Positions 45,757-57,431 of a stretch of DNA of 64,000 nt are shown piece after piece. Numbering within the stretch: position 1 is the stretch's first letter; the number at the start of each line of letters is the position of its first letter. The DNA comes from Morchella semilibera (taxonomy: Eukaryota; Ascomycota; Pezizomycetes; Pezizales; Morchellaceae). Location: contig WBVU01000009.1 in the NCBI GenBank assembly GCA_009192285.1, positions 1,302,001-1,366,000 on the forward strand, in the 5' to 3' direction. Below the pieces are notes generated by a model. The model was not told where the DNA came from, searched no databases, and saw only the letters and a program-made list of their open reading frames with translations. Position numbers and translations under genes: made by a program.

Positions 45757-48741
45757 TCCTCTAGGTTTCTTTAGGAGCGCAGAGTTCTGACCTCATTTTA
45801 TTTATAGAGCTCGAGTTGGGGTATATTTAATGTCATAATGTCTAAAAGTACATGTAGATAATGATTTTATTGGGAATGACAATAAAGGTTTCGTGGATTG
45901 TGTTCTGTTTAACAAGGACAATTTTGTGCTACTACCTACATTTGACAGAACCTCTAATGAACTTATTTTGTTAGGTGTTTTGATCAGTGCATTTACCTTC
46001 AGCCTGATCACATTTTAACATAGCTTACTCTATGCTGACAAACATTAACCAAGGGTATGTACCGAACCATGATTCATGACTCGTAAACTTACCTCGCGAT
46101 TGATTGGTTGATTCGCTACTATGATCGGGGCGCTCAAATTTTGGAAGTCAAAGACCCTAAAGTAGTAGATCTTAACATCTTGGCAAGTTATGCAACGACC
46201 TCAATACTCTAGGGTCACAACTCTCCTCCCACAACTCAGAGTTCCGGACCGATGTTTATATTTTTTATATAGTTGGACTTAGCTCATTCTGATCTCACTA
46301 TACCTATATGTCTGGGCTCGATGTTTATTTATTGCGGTATTGTTGGTTGGCGACTTTGTAATGGCGATTCGTGGTGGACGTTGCATCACTTTAAGGACCC
46401 CCGGGGTACAGGCATCGGTACGCGAAATCTGTTTCAATGCCTTGAGATTCCAGAGGTGATAGGGAGGGGGGGGGGGTGCTTCGGCGGTCGTGCTGATGGC
46501 GTCGATGTTGACCCTCCGGTACAGGGAGTTTGAAGTTTTACTCGTGGAGACTTAATCTCGAGTGATAGCCTGTGAGTGACCCAAACAAGATGTGGTTGTG
46601 GACCCATTTGCTCTAACCCAACCGCTAGGAGTTATGGGTAACGCAGCCTGTTAGTGAAACTCATCTTGGCGCTCGCTCTGCCGCTCTAATAACCGCAAAA
46701 TTCGGTACATTTATATTGTTCATACACGAAAAAGGTCCGTAAATGGATAATGCATCGCCTTATATTGACCGACGACTCTCCTAAGCGTCGTGTAACTCTA
46801 CCAACTATTTAGATGAATCTAAAAAATGCGTCATCTTTGCTTATTATGTTTCTATGTGAAATGAATCACCTCCAACCTGCTCTCTAAAGGGACAAACAAG
46901 GGAAAAAGCACCTTTTACTATGTGAGTTAAATTATGCCATTTGCTACTGTGAGACCATACATAAGCATTATGACATCATTTGAGACAATTTAATGAATTA
47001 CAGCACACAGCTCGCCATAATGCAGCTTTTTCCGAGGGATCCGCAGAATGATTCTCTTGTGCCCGTGTATCCTGTCAAAGCTCATTGACAAAAGTGTAGG
47101 TAAAATTATGCAGATGCGTCATTTGGTTCATTTATAATTTACCGATTTCCTTTGTACGGGAAAAAAGCACATTTGTGTGTTGGGCTATTAGAGATGTATA
47201 TGTCCCCTTCGACATTTTTATTGACTCTTTATTGAGTACTTATATTCTATTTATGTTATATTGATTCACAAATTTTATAATTAATGGGTCATGCTAGACG
47301 GATTGTTGGAAAAAAAGGGGGGAAAAAAAAAAACAGGGCTTAAGTTCACAAAAAAGATGCCCGGCAACTTATTCGTGCTAGAAAACGATATATATATACA
47401 TGTATGTATGTACAATGCGGTCCATGGCAGACTTAGACTTTAAAGGCGAGTACATGCGATGTGAATCATCACCTGTACGTAGAGCCTTTCTTATTCTGTG
47501 GTCGAGTAAAAATTGGTGTTGAACGAATGATATCATCTAAAATTGCGTGTAGAGCCTGAGTGTATAATTGTTCGTACGTTGTGGTGTCTGATACATACTT
47601 ACATGTATGTATATACTCGGGGCAGGTAAAAAGTACCGGACAATGGAGGTTTTTGGTTCACCAATTGCAATGGGTGCGCGTACTAGGCGAGAACCACTGC
47701 AAAAAAAGCCCAGAGACAAAACTTGCATTGTCCGGTACTATTTACCTGCCCCGAGTATACGTCAAGTGTGGGGCACCTAGATTTCCACGTGTTAAGTGCA
47801 TATCCGGTCTTTTTTTTTTTTTTGACTCGCGAGATCTACGAGTAAGCATCGAGCCCGGCCGCGGGTGGTTTTAGTCTTAGAAGGATATCAAGATACCGTA
47901 TATAGATATTCGAAATATTCGCGAGCGCCGTTAAAAATTACTCAAAGTGTTGTTTTTGGTGCGATAAAGCGCAAAAACGCTAGCGAATTAATCGAATATT
48001 CATGGTACGTGTTTTAGGACACCGCGAAATCTTGAGAAACTCGGGGAGATCACCGCCTAGGGAGTAGTCGGAGCCGATTAAGCCCTCTATAGTAGAATCT
48101 AAGCCTGAGATTTTGCGGTTACATATAGGATTGTTTTTGTAATATTAAATGCATGTAAACTCGGCCAGGCTCCTACGTACATGTAGCTATAGGTCGAATC
48201 ACTACATGTAGTATGCCAGAGTTGTTACTAAAATATGTAATCGAACCAATTAGGCTAGCGTTATATTCATTCCAAACCTAAAATATAAAATTAAATCTAT
48301 GTACAATATCCAGTCTACAAGCCCCTAAAGCTGTTAGGTCTCATATATCGGATTAAATGCTTTAAAATTGGCATACATGTAGCTTCGTTGGCGGCGCGCG
48401 AGTGACAATTCGTGATGCGCCGCGGCTGCCAAAATTTGTGAGTATTTTGGTGCGCCTGGGGGGGGGCCGGGGGGGGGGGGGCGCTCCTCTGACTAGTTTC
48501 TACGCAAGTCCTAGGCTTAGGCTTTCCACTTATATTCGTATGAATACAGTACTACATGCAGCAAGGCTAGATCAGCTGCGCCTACTGCGCACGAAGCGAA
48601 TATATAGTATTCTAAGTCTGATATAAGTCAAAGCTACTTGATTTTAAAGAAAACTATTCTAACAGAATGTACATGCAGTTTCCTTGACGTGACCCTGTTC
48701 TATGAAAATCTAGTAGTTTTTGTTTTTAATATGAGGGTCCA
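45757..48741. other. Intergenic with inverted-repeat elements
   Basis: About 3 kb of AT-rich DNA. Contents: a pair of similar direct repeats around GGGAAAAAGCAC (about 46898 and 47158), an element at 47616-47755, weaker inverted repeats at 47896-48005 and about 48016-48122, a T run at 47811-47823, a G-rich tract at 48458-48481, and TACATGTA palindromes near 45850, 47396, 47600, 48177, 48202 and 48374. No gene supported. Confidence 0.55.
47616..47755 (+). mobile_element. TA-flanked MITE, CTCGGGG family (140 bp)
   Basis: Arms of about 30 bp with one mismatch (CTCGGGGCAGGTAAA then AGTACCGGACAATG). TA outside both ends. No coding capacity. Confidence 0.84.
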
Positions 48742-49410
48742 CTAGAAAGAAGTACTCAGACACCTCGTGTACACGACTAAACAAACAAAAAGATAATTTA
48801 GTCCGCTAAATAATAGATACCCTATATAAATCATAGCACACTGCAAAAAGATTGACGTTAGAGATGTTGACTCATATAGAATTATTGTACTAGTTCTTTG
48901 ATTTACCTTTGACTCAGGGCCCCATTGTTGATCCCATAGTGGACAAATCACCAAAAAAGTAAGCCCCAGAAAGTAAGACATCAATGAAACGCCCAATAAT
49001 ATTCCTGGCACCTGTAAAGCGTAGAGGAATATCCAATCTACGCAAGTCGAATCCGCCCCACCCCTCGCAATGGCTCTATGAACTGCCTGTGGTCCTTTAA
49101 TGCCGAGGTGTGCAAATAGGATGGTGTGGTGAAAAGAGATTATGGCAGATGCAGTACTAAGGAGAATACTGCCGTACCAAACACCGAGAGTAAACCAAGT
49201 AACCTTATCACTCGAACTTGCCCAAGAGAGTGATGCAATTACGGAGGAGGCTACCACTGTTCCCTGTTTTTGTTTTCGGTGAGTTTTAAAGAAACATCGT
49301 GACTTGGAAAATCGTTTTCTGCGTACCGACATAGCGACATGATGATACTCTGTTCTTTTATTTTTGCACCACGACTCAATGGTGATATTTCGTTCTTCAG
49401 TTTGATGCAT
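48742..49410 (-). CDS. Small multi-pass membrane protein, function unknown
   Basis: I recognise the type but not a function: fungal proteins with a block S-S-V-I-A-S-L-S-W and W-F-T-L-G-V-W-Y-G-S before the first helix. Three to four hydrophobic helices follow: one after W-Y-G, one around L-Q-V-P-G-I-L-L-G-V-S-L-M-S-Y-F-L-G-L-T-F-L-V-I, and one near the C-terminus. A 66-nt GTAAAT...TGCAG segment (48841-48906) is a likely intron that keeps the frame and brings the last helix to the domain. The start is uncertain. ATG 49410 is the first ATG in this frame, but a second frame from ATG 49510 reads well up to it, so an upstream exon or a frame break is possible. Confidence 0.6.
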   Translation of the reverse strand: MHQTEERNITIESWCKNKRTEYHHVAMSVRRKRFSKSRCFFKTHRKQKQGTVVASSVIASLSWASSSDKVTWFTLGVWYGSILLSTASAIISFHHTILFAHLGIKGPQAVHRAIARGGADSTCVDWIFLYALQVPGILLGVSLMSYFLGLTFLVICPLWDQQWGPESKVNQRTSTIILYESTSLTSIFLQCAMIYIGYLLFSGLNYLFVCLVVYTRCLSTSF

Positions 49411-50238
49411 CTGGAGAATATGAACGACTGGCGTTTTTAAACACTCCCATGGTGTCGTTAGAGTAGCGAAGAGGAAGCGAACCACAACCGGCGTTTTTGT
49501 TGAAAGACATTTCCAAGCGTTCTATCCCCCTCCCCTTTTGTTAGTCAAATCAATGTAAGACAACCTACTACAGGTGGGTGCGGAGAAGGGATAGCAACAC
49601 ATACGTTCTTAAGACCTCTGGCACAACCTTTCAATGCATCCGTTATGTAAATCATCTTTTACCCCTAAAAAGAAGTCCACAAGCTATATATATATATTCG
49701 TGTACACTAGGGACGGACTCGAGTGAGCTATAGAAGTCAGAAGGAACTAGGAAGATACGGGAACTGGTCTTTATATATATATAATACAGTACTATTGTCT
49801 GCACGTACATAAGCTCCATAGATATCAAAAGGCGATGAATTAACATACTCTTTGTCTGCAATCCTCACTGTTATAACGCATGTTGGAACGCAAAGAATGA
49901 GATCCCCATTATCCTGCTAACAATTGAGGCTGTAACTTGAAAACTGTTTGATTACTGTAGTGGACAGCATACGCATACTTCGGCCAGCGTCTGATCGCTG
50001 ATATACCGGGTACCCGGGTGTCACTGTCACCGTGCAGCGCCTCAAACCGTCCGGTCTCAGCCTATAAGACGCGACTGAATCGTGACCAGATGGACGGTCT
50101 ACTTACTAAGTTACACTATGAATCTACGGTCTGACCATGGATTGCATGAGGGCCCGTTGGGTGTTGCCTAAGTTGCTTTTTTCCTAGGTTGAGGTGGCTC
50201 CAACCTAGAGTAACAGTAACCACAAAATCTCAGACTTT

Positions 50239-50298
50239 GGACGGTTGCCAAGAGGAAATTTTGCTTTTTACAGCCAACACCACTCTTGGCAACCGTCC
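50239..50298 (+). repeat. Perfect 16-bp inverted repeat (hairpin)
   Basis: GGACGGTTGCCAAGAG and its exact complement separated by 28 bp. TA is not at its ends, so it differs from the neighbouring elements. The related words GTCCGTCC occur again at about 50430-50450. Confidence 0.75.
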
Positions 50299-50529
50299 GA
50301 ATGAAAATCAAATCAATATCAAAATAATTCCAATCATACTCTTCAGCTTCCATGTAGATATTCATTTGGTTATGTACTATAAACATAATAAACAAGATCA
50401 CTATACTCTTTTAGGCCATTATGCAGTCCATAGTCCGTCCAGTCCGTCCAAAAGATTAACGGACTGGCTTGGCTGGAAAACCGCGGCCGACTGCAGTCTA
50501 CTGTCTACTACAGTCCGTGTACAGTAATA

Positions 50530-50621
50530 CGCGTGGAGGGGTAAGTCTGTTGACACTCAGCCTGCCGTGGTTGCAATAGTTCAGAATCTCACTATCATTG
50601 ACAGGCTTACCCCTACACGCG
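50530..50621 (+). mobile_element. TA-flanked inverted-repeat element, CGCGTG family (92 bp)
   Basis: The arms begin CGCGTGGAGGGGTAAGTCTG and, reversed, CGCGTGTAGGGGTAAGCCTG (two mismatches in 20). TA on both sides. Too short to code. Confidence 0.78.
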
Positions 50622-50913
50622 TACCGCAAAATCTGAAAGATTTTGCAGTAGTACGTCCCAATTTTTGGACCGCTCAGCTTGGACCCGGGGTGTGCACGTA
50701 GAATACAGAGACACCTCCCCTATCCAAAAATTAGGAGTTTGGGGGTGTAGGGGGTGGCCAGTAGTATCACCTCTGCCTACCGCTTCACCTGAATTGCATG
50801 AATAGCATTTCTGAACCCCTAGCTCTATTGATAATTGATGTTTTGTTGATTTCGCGCTGCCAAGTGTCACCTTGCAGACACTCACTTCCAAAATAGGCGT
50901 CTCAGTACTCATA

Positions 50914-51031
50914 CAGCGATGGGGAAAATTATTGTAGAAGTATGGTAAAAGTCCTATTGGCCAGGGCAGCCACCTAAACCCTGGTCTTAGACCCCTGTAG
51001 CTGTTTCTACAATAATTTTTCCCCATCGCCG
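50914..51031 (+). mobile_element. TA-flanked MITE, CAGCG family, copy B (118 bp)
   Basis: The ends read CAGCGATGGGGAAAATTATT and, reversed, CGGCGATGGGGAAAAATTATT. The interior GTCCTATTGGCCAG...CAGCCACCTAAACCCTG matches copy A at 22435 and the relic at 6555. It has TA at both ends. It is the only family with more than one recognisable copy in the window. Confidence 0.85.
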
Positions 51032-52823
51032 TATACCCATTTACTCAAGGAACCGCTAGCTATTGCATGCCATACAAATACGCGCCAAGTCCAGAACTTA
51101 GTATGGTCCTTTTTACAAGTGTGGCATACGTGGTACACATCGTATGTTATCTCTTTGAGTCAAATGAATGCATGTCTCTTCCTAATATGTAGTTGGAAAA
51201 ATCAACAGGAACAGTCCATTTATCTCCATGAGTGTTATCCTCTTCTCTAAAGTTCCTTGTCAACAAAACGTACCCCTCCCTATAACCAAACCCTGCCGTG
51301 CAGCAATCACGGCCAACAATCGGATACAAATCAAAGATGGTCATCGTACATCACTGACCTCCGTCACTACCATTACAAAAAAGAATCTACTATGCGGCCA
51401 AAATATTTGCTCCATTACCCCGTTGCAACGGTGCAATTCCTCACGACCTTTACTGAACACCTAAGTACATCTGTCGAAAGGATCCTAGAACCGATAGAAT
51501 CAATCTTCAGGTTGAGTTTCAGCCAGTAGATCTCTTCCATGCTAATTCTGATGACCGGCTAGAACAACACTTCGGGGCGCAACAACGCAAAAGCACACCC
51601 CAATTATATGGCCAGGTATGTGTGCGTGTGACCCATACCCGGGCATCATAAGGAGGTATAACCAAGGCAGTTGAATACAGCGTAAAAGTGTCGTTGGGTC
51701 AAGAACGAGAGCAATTGCTAAAATCTAAAAAAAAAAAAAAAAACCATTTAAAGACAGTTGCAGGGCCGGAATTAACGGAGAATAGTGTAGCCTCCCACAG
51801 GTGATATTCAAAAACGAGTATCTAGCAACAAGAGCGCCTATAACCTTACAGTACATGAAAGAGCTAGCTGTTCGGGGGTTGATTTTCCCACTACCACGAT
51901 TAAATCGACGCACTTGGCCATGAGGTCATCGACTTTACGATAAACTACGGGGCTAGCTTCCTGCCCAGTGATGGTAACTGCCATTGGCCTAATCAGTGTC
52001 AGTGGCCTCTTCTTTTATGGTGCCGCTCTGCGCTGAAGATCCTAGGCACGAGCTCGAGTGACATCCGGTGATCCGCCTCTCCGGCCTAGAAAGGCCGGGA
52101 ATTACACACACGTGTGTGAAATCTATGGCGGAGAGTAGAAGAAGTCCTAGCCTGACCCAGCACTCGTTAGGCTGGCACACTATACATTATATCAAGAATT
52201 GTTCGTGCGTGCGTGAAGGCCGACACAAACCGACACGCGGAATACTTGCCAAATTTAAAACTGCAGCGAAATCACCCTGCATTCAGCAAGAAATATTTGC
52301 CCTACTCGCCTCAAAAACCGATGATGTTAGAGCTTCTCTAGCCTTGTGAGGGGTAAAGGGGTGAGCTCCGTGCAGGTCCCTTTGGTTGGGATAGTATATA
52401 AAAACGTCAAATGGAATCTCACAGTCGAGAACACAACGATGACCAGAACTGCGACAAATAAATCCATTAGGAGCCGAACTCAGCATAATCGCTCCCCTAC
52501 AGCTCCCCTACAACGCTTGGTTAGGATTCGCTCGGTATAGAAGGCTACATAAGCACTGGAAAGAACTCTAGGGTTCCATGTATACGTAGTCAGAGGGTAA
52601 TACAAGGTTGACTGTAAGTTTTATCTTGTCTTAAATCCAAAAAAGCAAAAAAAAGAAGATATTGACATCCTCGTATTTATCAGCCTTGCCGAACTATATG
52701 TACAAATCTCCTTTAGCCCGGTGATTTCTTTTCTTTTTTTGGGTTATGATAACGCGAGGGTGCATTAAATTCTTTTTTTGGTTGACTAATGTAGAGCGCC
52801 TTGAATCAAACTTGTAGCTTCTA

Positions 52824-52997
52824 TCCCTTAAGCTGTCACCAAAGTGCTGACCATTTTTGTGGGGGCCAAAAGTGTGGCTTTGCTAACGAATTCCTTCAAT
52901 TATTGGATCTGAACCAATCTCTAACCAATTGCTTGTCCGCAATTGCTGTGGCTTTTTGGCCCCCACAGAAAGGGTCAGCATATGACAGCTTAAGGGA
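52824..52997 (+). mobile_element. TA-flanked MITE, TCCCTTAAG family (174 bp)
   Basis: Long arms of about 45-50 bp share TCCCTTAAGCTGTCA, TGCTGACC and TGTGGGGGCCAAAA, with a 4-bp gap and few mismatches. TA outside both ends. A plus-strand frame of 92 codons over it is an artefact of the element. Confidence 0.82.
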
Positions 52998-53465
52998 TAA
53001 CAGCATGAGCCGGGCTTCACAGTGTGTAGCTTATGCACACGTGCCCAACATTAGTCGCATTGAACTTCTAGCCAACTAAGCCCAAAGAAGGTAAGTAGCT
53101 GCAACAGAAATCTGTTGATATTGAGCACTGACACCAGTGCCAAAGAAAAGATCGCCAGATCTGATCTACCTATGTGTGCACATGTTGATAACCTTGTAAA
53201 GACCGGGGACATCACCGAACACTTATTCAGTTGATCAGATCACCTTAAACCTTTATAGCAGTACCCTTTGACAGCAGAATATTTGAACAAAGGCTAGTGC
53301 ATAGATGATACGCTCTACATGTATTGCCCCTTCGGAGAATCAGGCTCTATAATTATCCATAAGGAGAGCTATAAGCCCAATTAAAGTACATAAACTTTTC
53401 GTTTGATTGCTACCATATACATACAGTACCGTATCTAGGACCGTCCTGCCCGCCCATCAACAGCC

Positions 53466-54892
53466 TTAAATCCACAGGGGTTCAAGTGGAGGGTTTGCGT
53501 TCTTGACTAGAGTCCTGGTAAACTCATTAAACCAAGCCCCAGCCTCTGGTGCTGGTACATGTGCAACTGCCGAAACGCACATCTCATCAAACCTCGCCGA
53601 AGTAGAGTCACTCGTTCCGTCGCTCTCGCCACCTATCATAGACGATTATATTAATTAGTACAGCCTCATAGTGGTCCTCAAAGCTTTACTTACCAGGCTT
53701 GACCCAAACCAGAGCGTCGACCAAGGTATCATTGGTGTTAGTAGTAGGAAGGGCCCCAAACCCGGCACCTTTGACGTTACACCACTGACCCCATTCCTGC
53801 CTGATTCCGAGCTTTCCAGCACGGCCCTGGTCGATGATGAAGTGAGCGGGGAAGCCTTCAGCTTCGAGGAATGGCGCGAGGGAGTTAACGTAGTGGGACT
53901 CATCCCATGAATTGGACCATTCAGTAAAGTTCTCACGTGGGTCCGCGTGGTAAGCTGTGGCTTGTGTCAGATACTTGAAGTAATTCTAGAGTATTCATGG
54001 CCTATTTAGGTGTAGACCTACCATTGTAGTTGGATACGTTGGTAGCCAATCCTCTAACCTTTGCCGGTGTGGTAGAGTTAGAGCTTGCCATCCCTAGAAC
54101 TTCAGCGAACAGTTTCGCCGATGGTTCTAGGTTACCATCCCAACCGAGCCATCCGCCGTGTGCAGCATCCAGATATAAATGCACGTTCGAAAACTGGAGC
54201 TTCTTGATCGCGTATGCGACACCAGCCTTATATGCGTCTGCAGCACCCGCACATTTTTCAACTGATAGGTTGGTAACCAGGTTGGCTAGCGAGTCAGGCT
54301 CGAGGATCACAGCGAAAGATAGCTCATCTGCCTTCGCAACAGAAATGGCTGTAGCGACATCTAGGGTAATCGTCAGTATCATGTGTTGAACTTTACCCGT
54401 AAGGTTTGAGAATACCATCGATAAACTTCTTGTATTTGTTGAGACCATCGTTGGCAATTTTCAGCTCACCATCGGAAGCTTTTGCGGAGCAGTCACGGTC
54501 TGGGAGATTATAGACTACAAGCTCGACGATTTGGGCCCTCTGGGAGTTCGTTTGAATAGTGAGTGCTTCATCAATGTAAGTCGCAATGCTTGGGACCTAC
54601 TCTTACTGTGAGCTTTACTATTTATGAATATCATGGGCAGACAACGGAAGAAACATACATCAGCATTGGAACTAATCCAGGCAAAGGTTCCAGTTCGCTG
54701 GACTCTCTTTGTCCTTGCAGCATTGATTGAATCACCCTCTTGGTAGAAAGAGCTAATCGTTGCTTCTAGCTTTGCGGCATACTTGGAGTTTGCGTAAAAT
54801 TGTCTGCCCAAAAATGGGTTTCCAGTCGAAGGAATCACAATAGCGAGGGTACTTGGGACAAGTGCAAGGGAAAGGAGTGAGGAGAACAACAT
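53466..54892 (-). CDS. Glycoside hydrolase family 6 (secreted cellulase)
   Basis: Inverting beta-1,4-glucanase/cellobiohydrolase acting on cellulose outside the cell. Five exons, with GT-AG introns at 54597-54658, 54361-54415, 53955-54021 and 53633-53693, give 393 residues. A signal peptide (M-L-F-S-S-L-L-S-L-A-L-V-P-S-T-L-A) leads straight into N-P-F-L-G-R-Q-F-Y-A-N. Family marks: V-V-Y-N-L-P-D-R-D-C-S-A (supporting Asp), V-I-L-E-P-D-S-L-A-N-L-V-T-N (catalytic acid Asp), Y-L-D-A-A-H-G-G-W-L-G-W, and K-P-G-G-E-S-D-G-T-S, where most members have Cys before the Asp. There is no CBM1 or Ser/Thr linker, so it is a bare catalytic domain, shorter than Trichoderma-type CBHII. Endo or exo action depends on loop lengths I cannot model. 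All splice sites are clean. Confidence 0.95.
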
Positions 54893-57431
54893 CCTGACTT
54901 TTCGGTAATGATTGAATGTGAGAGAATGTGCGAAGGATAGTGTCAACTGCAGGAAAATCAGATGGATTATATACCACCAAATGGTTACTAATATCTGATG
55001 AAGTCCTTTCTTGGTATGAAGCTATTCATTTTTTTAATATATGGGTACCTTATTTTTCTCATAGCTAGCCCCGCAGTATGCATATGTTGTCCCACAGTCC
55101 ATCAACTTAGATGTTAATTAGTGAATCAGCACCATTTCCCCGGATTTAAAGTTGATCATCCCGGTGCCTGTGTACCTGCATGTAAGCTACAAGGATTCAT
55201 TCGGAGGGTGAGGGAAACCTACCGCCTCGGCACCTCGTTGCGAGATGATTCCGGATAAATCATTTCGCTTGTCATAGCTCACAACCTAGCCTATACTCGA
55301 AACTCAAGACTTCCATGCCAGGAATGAGCTTCACTTGGCCCTTTTCTTCAGCATTAATCGCCGCGCCCCAAATCTAGTAGTAAAGCTATCAACTTTCTCT
55401 GCCCGGTACCCCGGGCCTTAAACCCGCATTTGCCCCATGCAAACTGCATGTACATCAATACCGATGACTAGTTGAAAATTAACCACCTACCTCCAATGTT
55501 ATCATATAGAGTAATCACAATATGTGATGATGATAAATCTTATCTACGGGTAGTACTTGCCGTTTAATATATATTTTGGTATGATGCCATATAACCGTTT
55601 ATTGTATGCTTTATTTCACATTTGAGCCAGTAATCGGGGTCTTGATCATGTGAGTATCTGCGTAGTATGTCTTACAACCCCTTCTAGAGACTACAAATAA
55701 CGGCCCAGTATTGCGAATGTTTTAGGAATGTGGTTGAGTACGTAGTACAGTGTAAGGGATATATATGACAGTACCAAAGATTGAGAGACTTCCATAGCTA
55801 CTTGTATGTAGATAAACCTATTATTTTGATACAAGGGGCAGGAGAAACGACGGATCGGGGCCCCCCTGGATACTGCTTCATGTGAGGGAAATATGATTAA
55901 TTAATCATGAGATCTACATAGACGCCCTTTACCGTGGCTATAGACTACAATTACATTAATAAACTTAGGTCTGTGGCAAGTCACCTAGAGAAAAAAGAGT
56001 GATCCGGCATAATTTGAGAGCTGGGAAACCTCTCATGATTGAGAATACTCTTGTATAGACGGTTCCTGCTTATAGTAGGTGTATGTGTAGTAGCTACGTA
56101 GGTTATAGGTGTTTATCACTTGATATATACATAGCAGCGCTGGCGAGGTTGATATAGATACGTGTAGTATAAACGGGAAGTTTGACTGTCCCATCCTCAA
56201 TACAAATCGCTCAGACAACTATTACTTCCCCCTAAGGTTTTTCTCTCCGTTCCGTTTGATCGGAGAGATTGATAAAACGGGTTTACATAAGTACACATGT
56301 GGACCGTTTTTGACCCGATGTGGTGGCGGTTTGTGCAGAAGGGCGGGAGTGGCGCATGCTGTGAAATGTTAGAACACGTGCACGCGACCAAACAACCGCG
56401 AGTGATAGTTTGTGATCCCATCGTTCCAAAACGACCCCAAAGTTTCGTCTGTGTGCCTATCAACCTAGGATACAATTGCAAGTATGTAGTTAAAACTATC
56501 GAGCACAGCCTCTAATCCCACATCGGATTTAACTACCCGACATCGTGCATAAACCGCGGCCGTGTTGGGATTAATTCGATCCAAAATGAGAATATCACAT
56601 TCCCAAGCGAAGCAGATGAGCAAAAGCTTGATTTTGTCCCATGGCCAGAGATAATTAATAATAGGTTTGATTATAGTCGCCGGTTCTCTTTCCACATGTG
56701 TACAAAAGTTGTGCCCCGATACCAGGGTTTTCGGCGATCTATGTACCGGGTAGATGATATAGGATCCGGATATCCGGTTTTCTACATATGTATATATTAT
56801 ATACTATTCGGAAAACGCTGAGCGAGAGCGGCCTGTTCAACTATTGCGATGGGGTAGTTGAGTCAACAAATCCCTCTAAATAAGCTTCGAGACTCATTAC
56901 CTCCAAATAGTGCCTGGAAATGGCATAGGAGACATGATTAGCTGCGAATCTCTCTATAACCCTACCTAGCTGCGATAACTCATAAATATCCACGCCGAAA
57001 TCCAACAATACTAATCGAGGTACTTGAATGGTAGGTAAAGTTCGAGTGGAAGTGTGTATTTATATTAAGTAGATCAACCAGTAAAATTCGGCTCGAATAG
57101 CCTATTTAAGATACATGTACTTACCTCAGGAACTAGTACATACTTGTACTTACTTATGTCTCAACAATATTGTTATTGACGGTTTTTGTAGACGGCATAT
57201 TATGAGTAGTGTGAATATGATAACAGAACTCTTTTGATTCGGATATAAATATGTATTAGCGAAACGATCGATACGAAAGAAAACACCTTCTGTTTTTGAC
57301 GCGCTACAACCTGTCAGCTCAATGACATCCGCCTCCAAATATGCGTTTCTTCACATACTCTCTCAAAGATAGGTAGTTGATGAGCTGAGGTAGATACAGA
57401 GTAGCTCACATAGGAAACTGCCCTAAAAATT
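54893..57431. other. Intergenic, no supported gene
   Basis: About 2.5 kb of AT-rich DNA: the GH6 promoter side (about 54.9-55.4 kb), then DNA with scattered TACATAC/TACATGTA words and a weak inverted repeat at 56294-56700. No regulator site recognised with confidence. Confidence 0.5.

Larger units (their letters stand above)
49411..53465. other. Intergenic with inverted-repeat elements
   Basis: About 4 kb. Listed separately: a perfect hairpin at 50239-50298 and elements at 50530-50621, 50914-51031 and 52824-52997. A minus frame at 51147-51344 has protein-like composition but no family I know. A16 run near 51727. No other gene supported. Confidence 0.55.
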
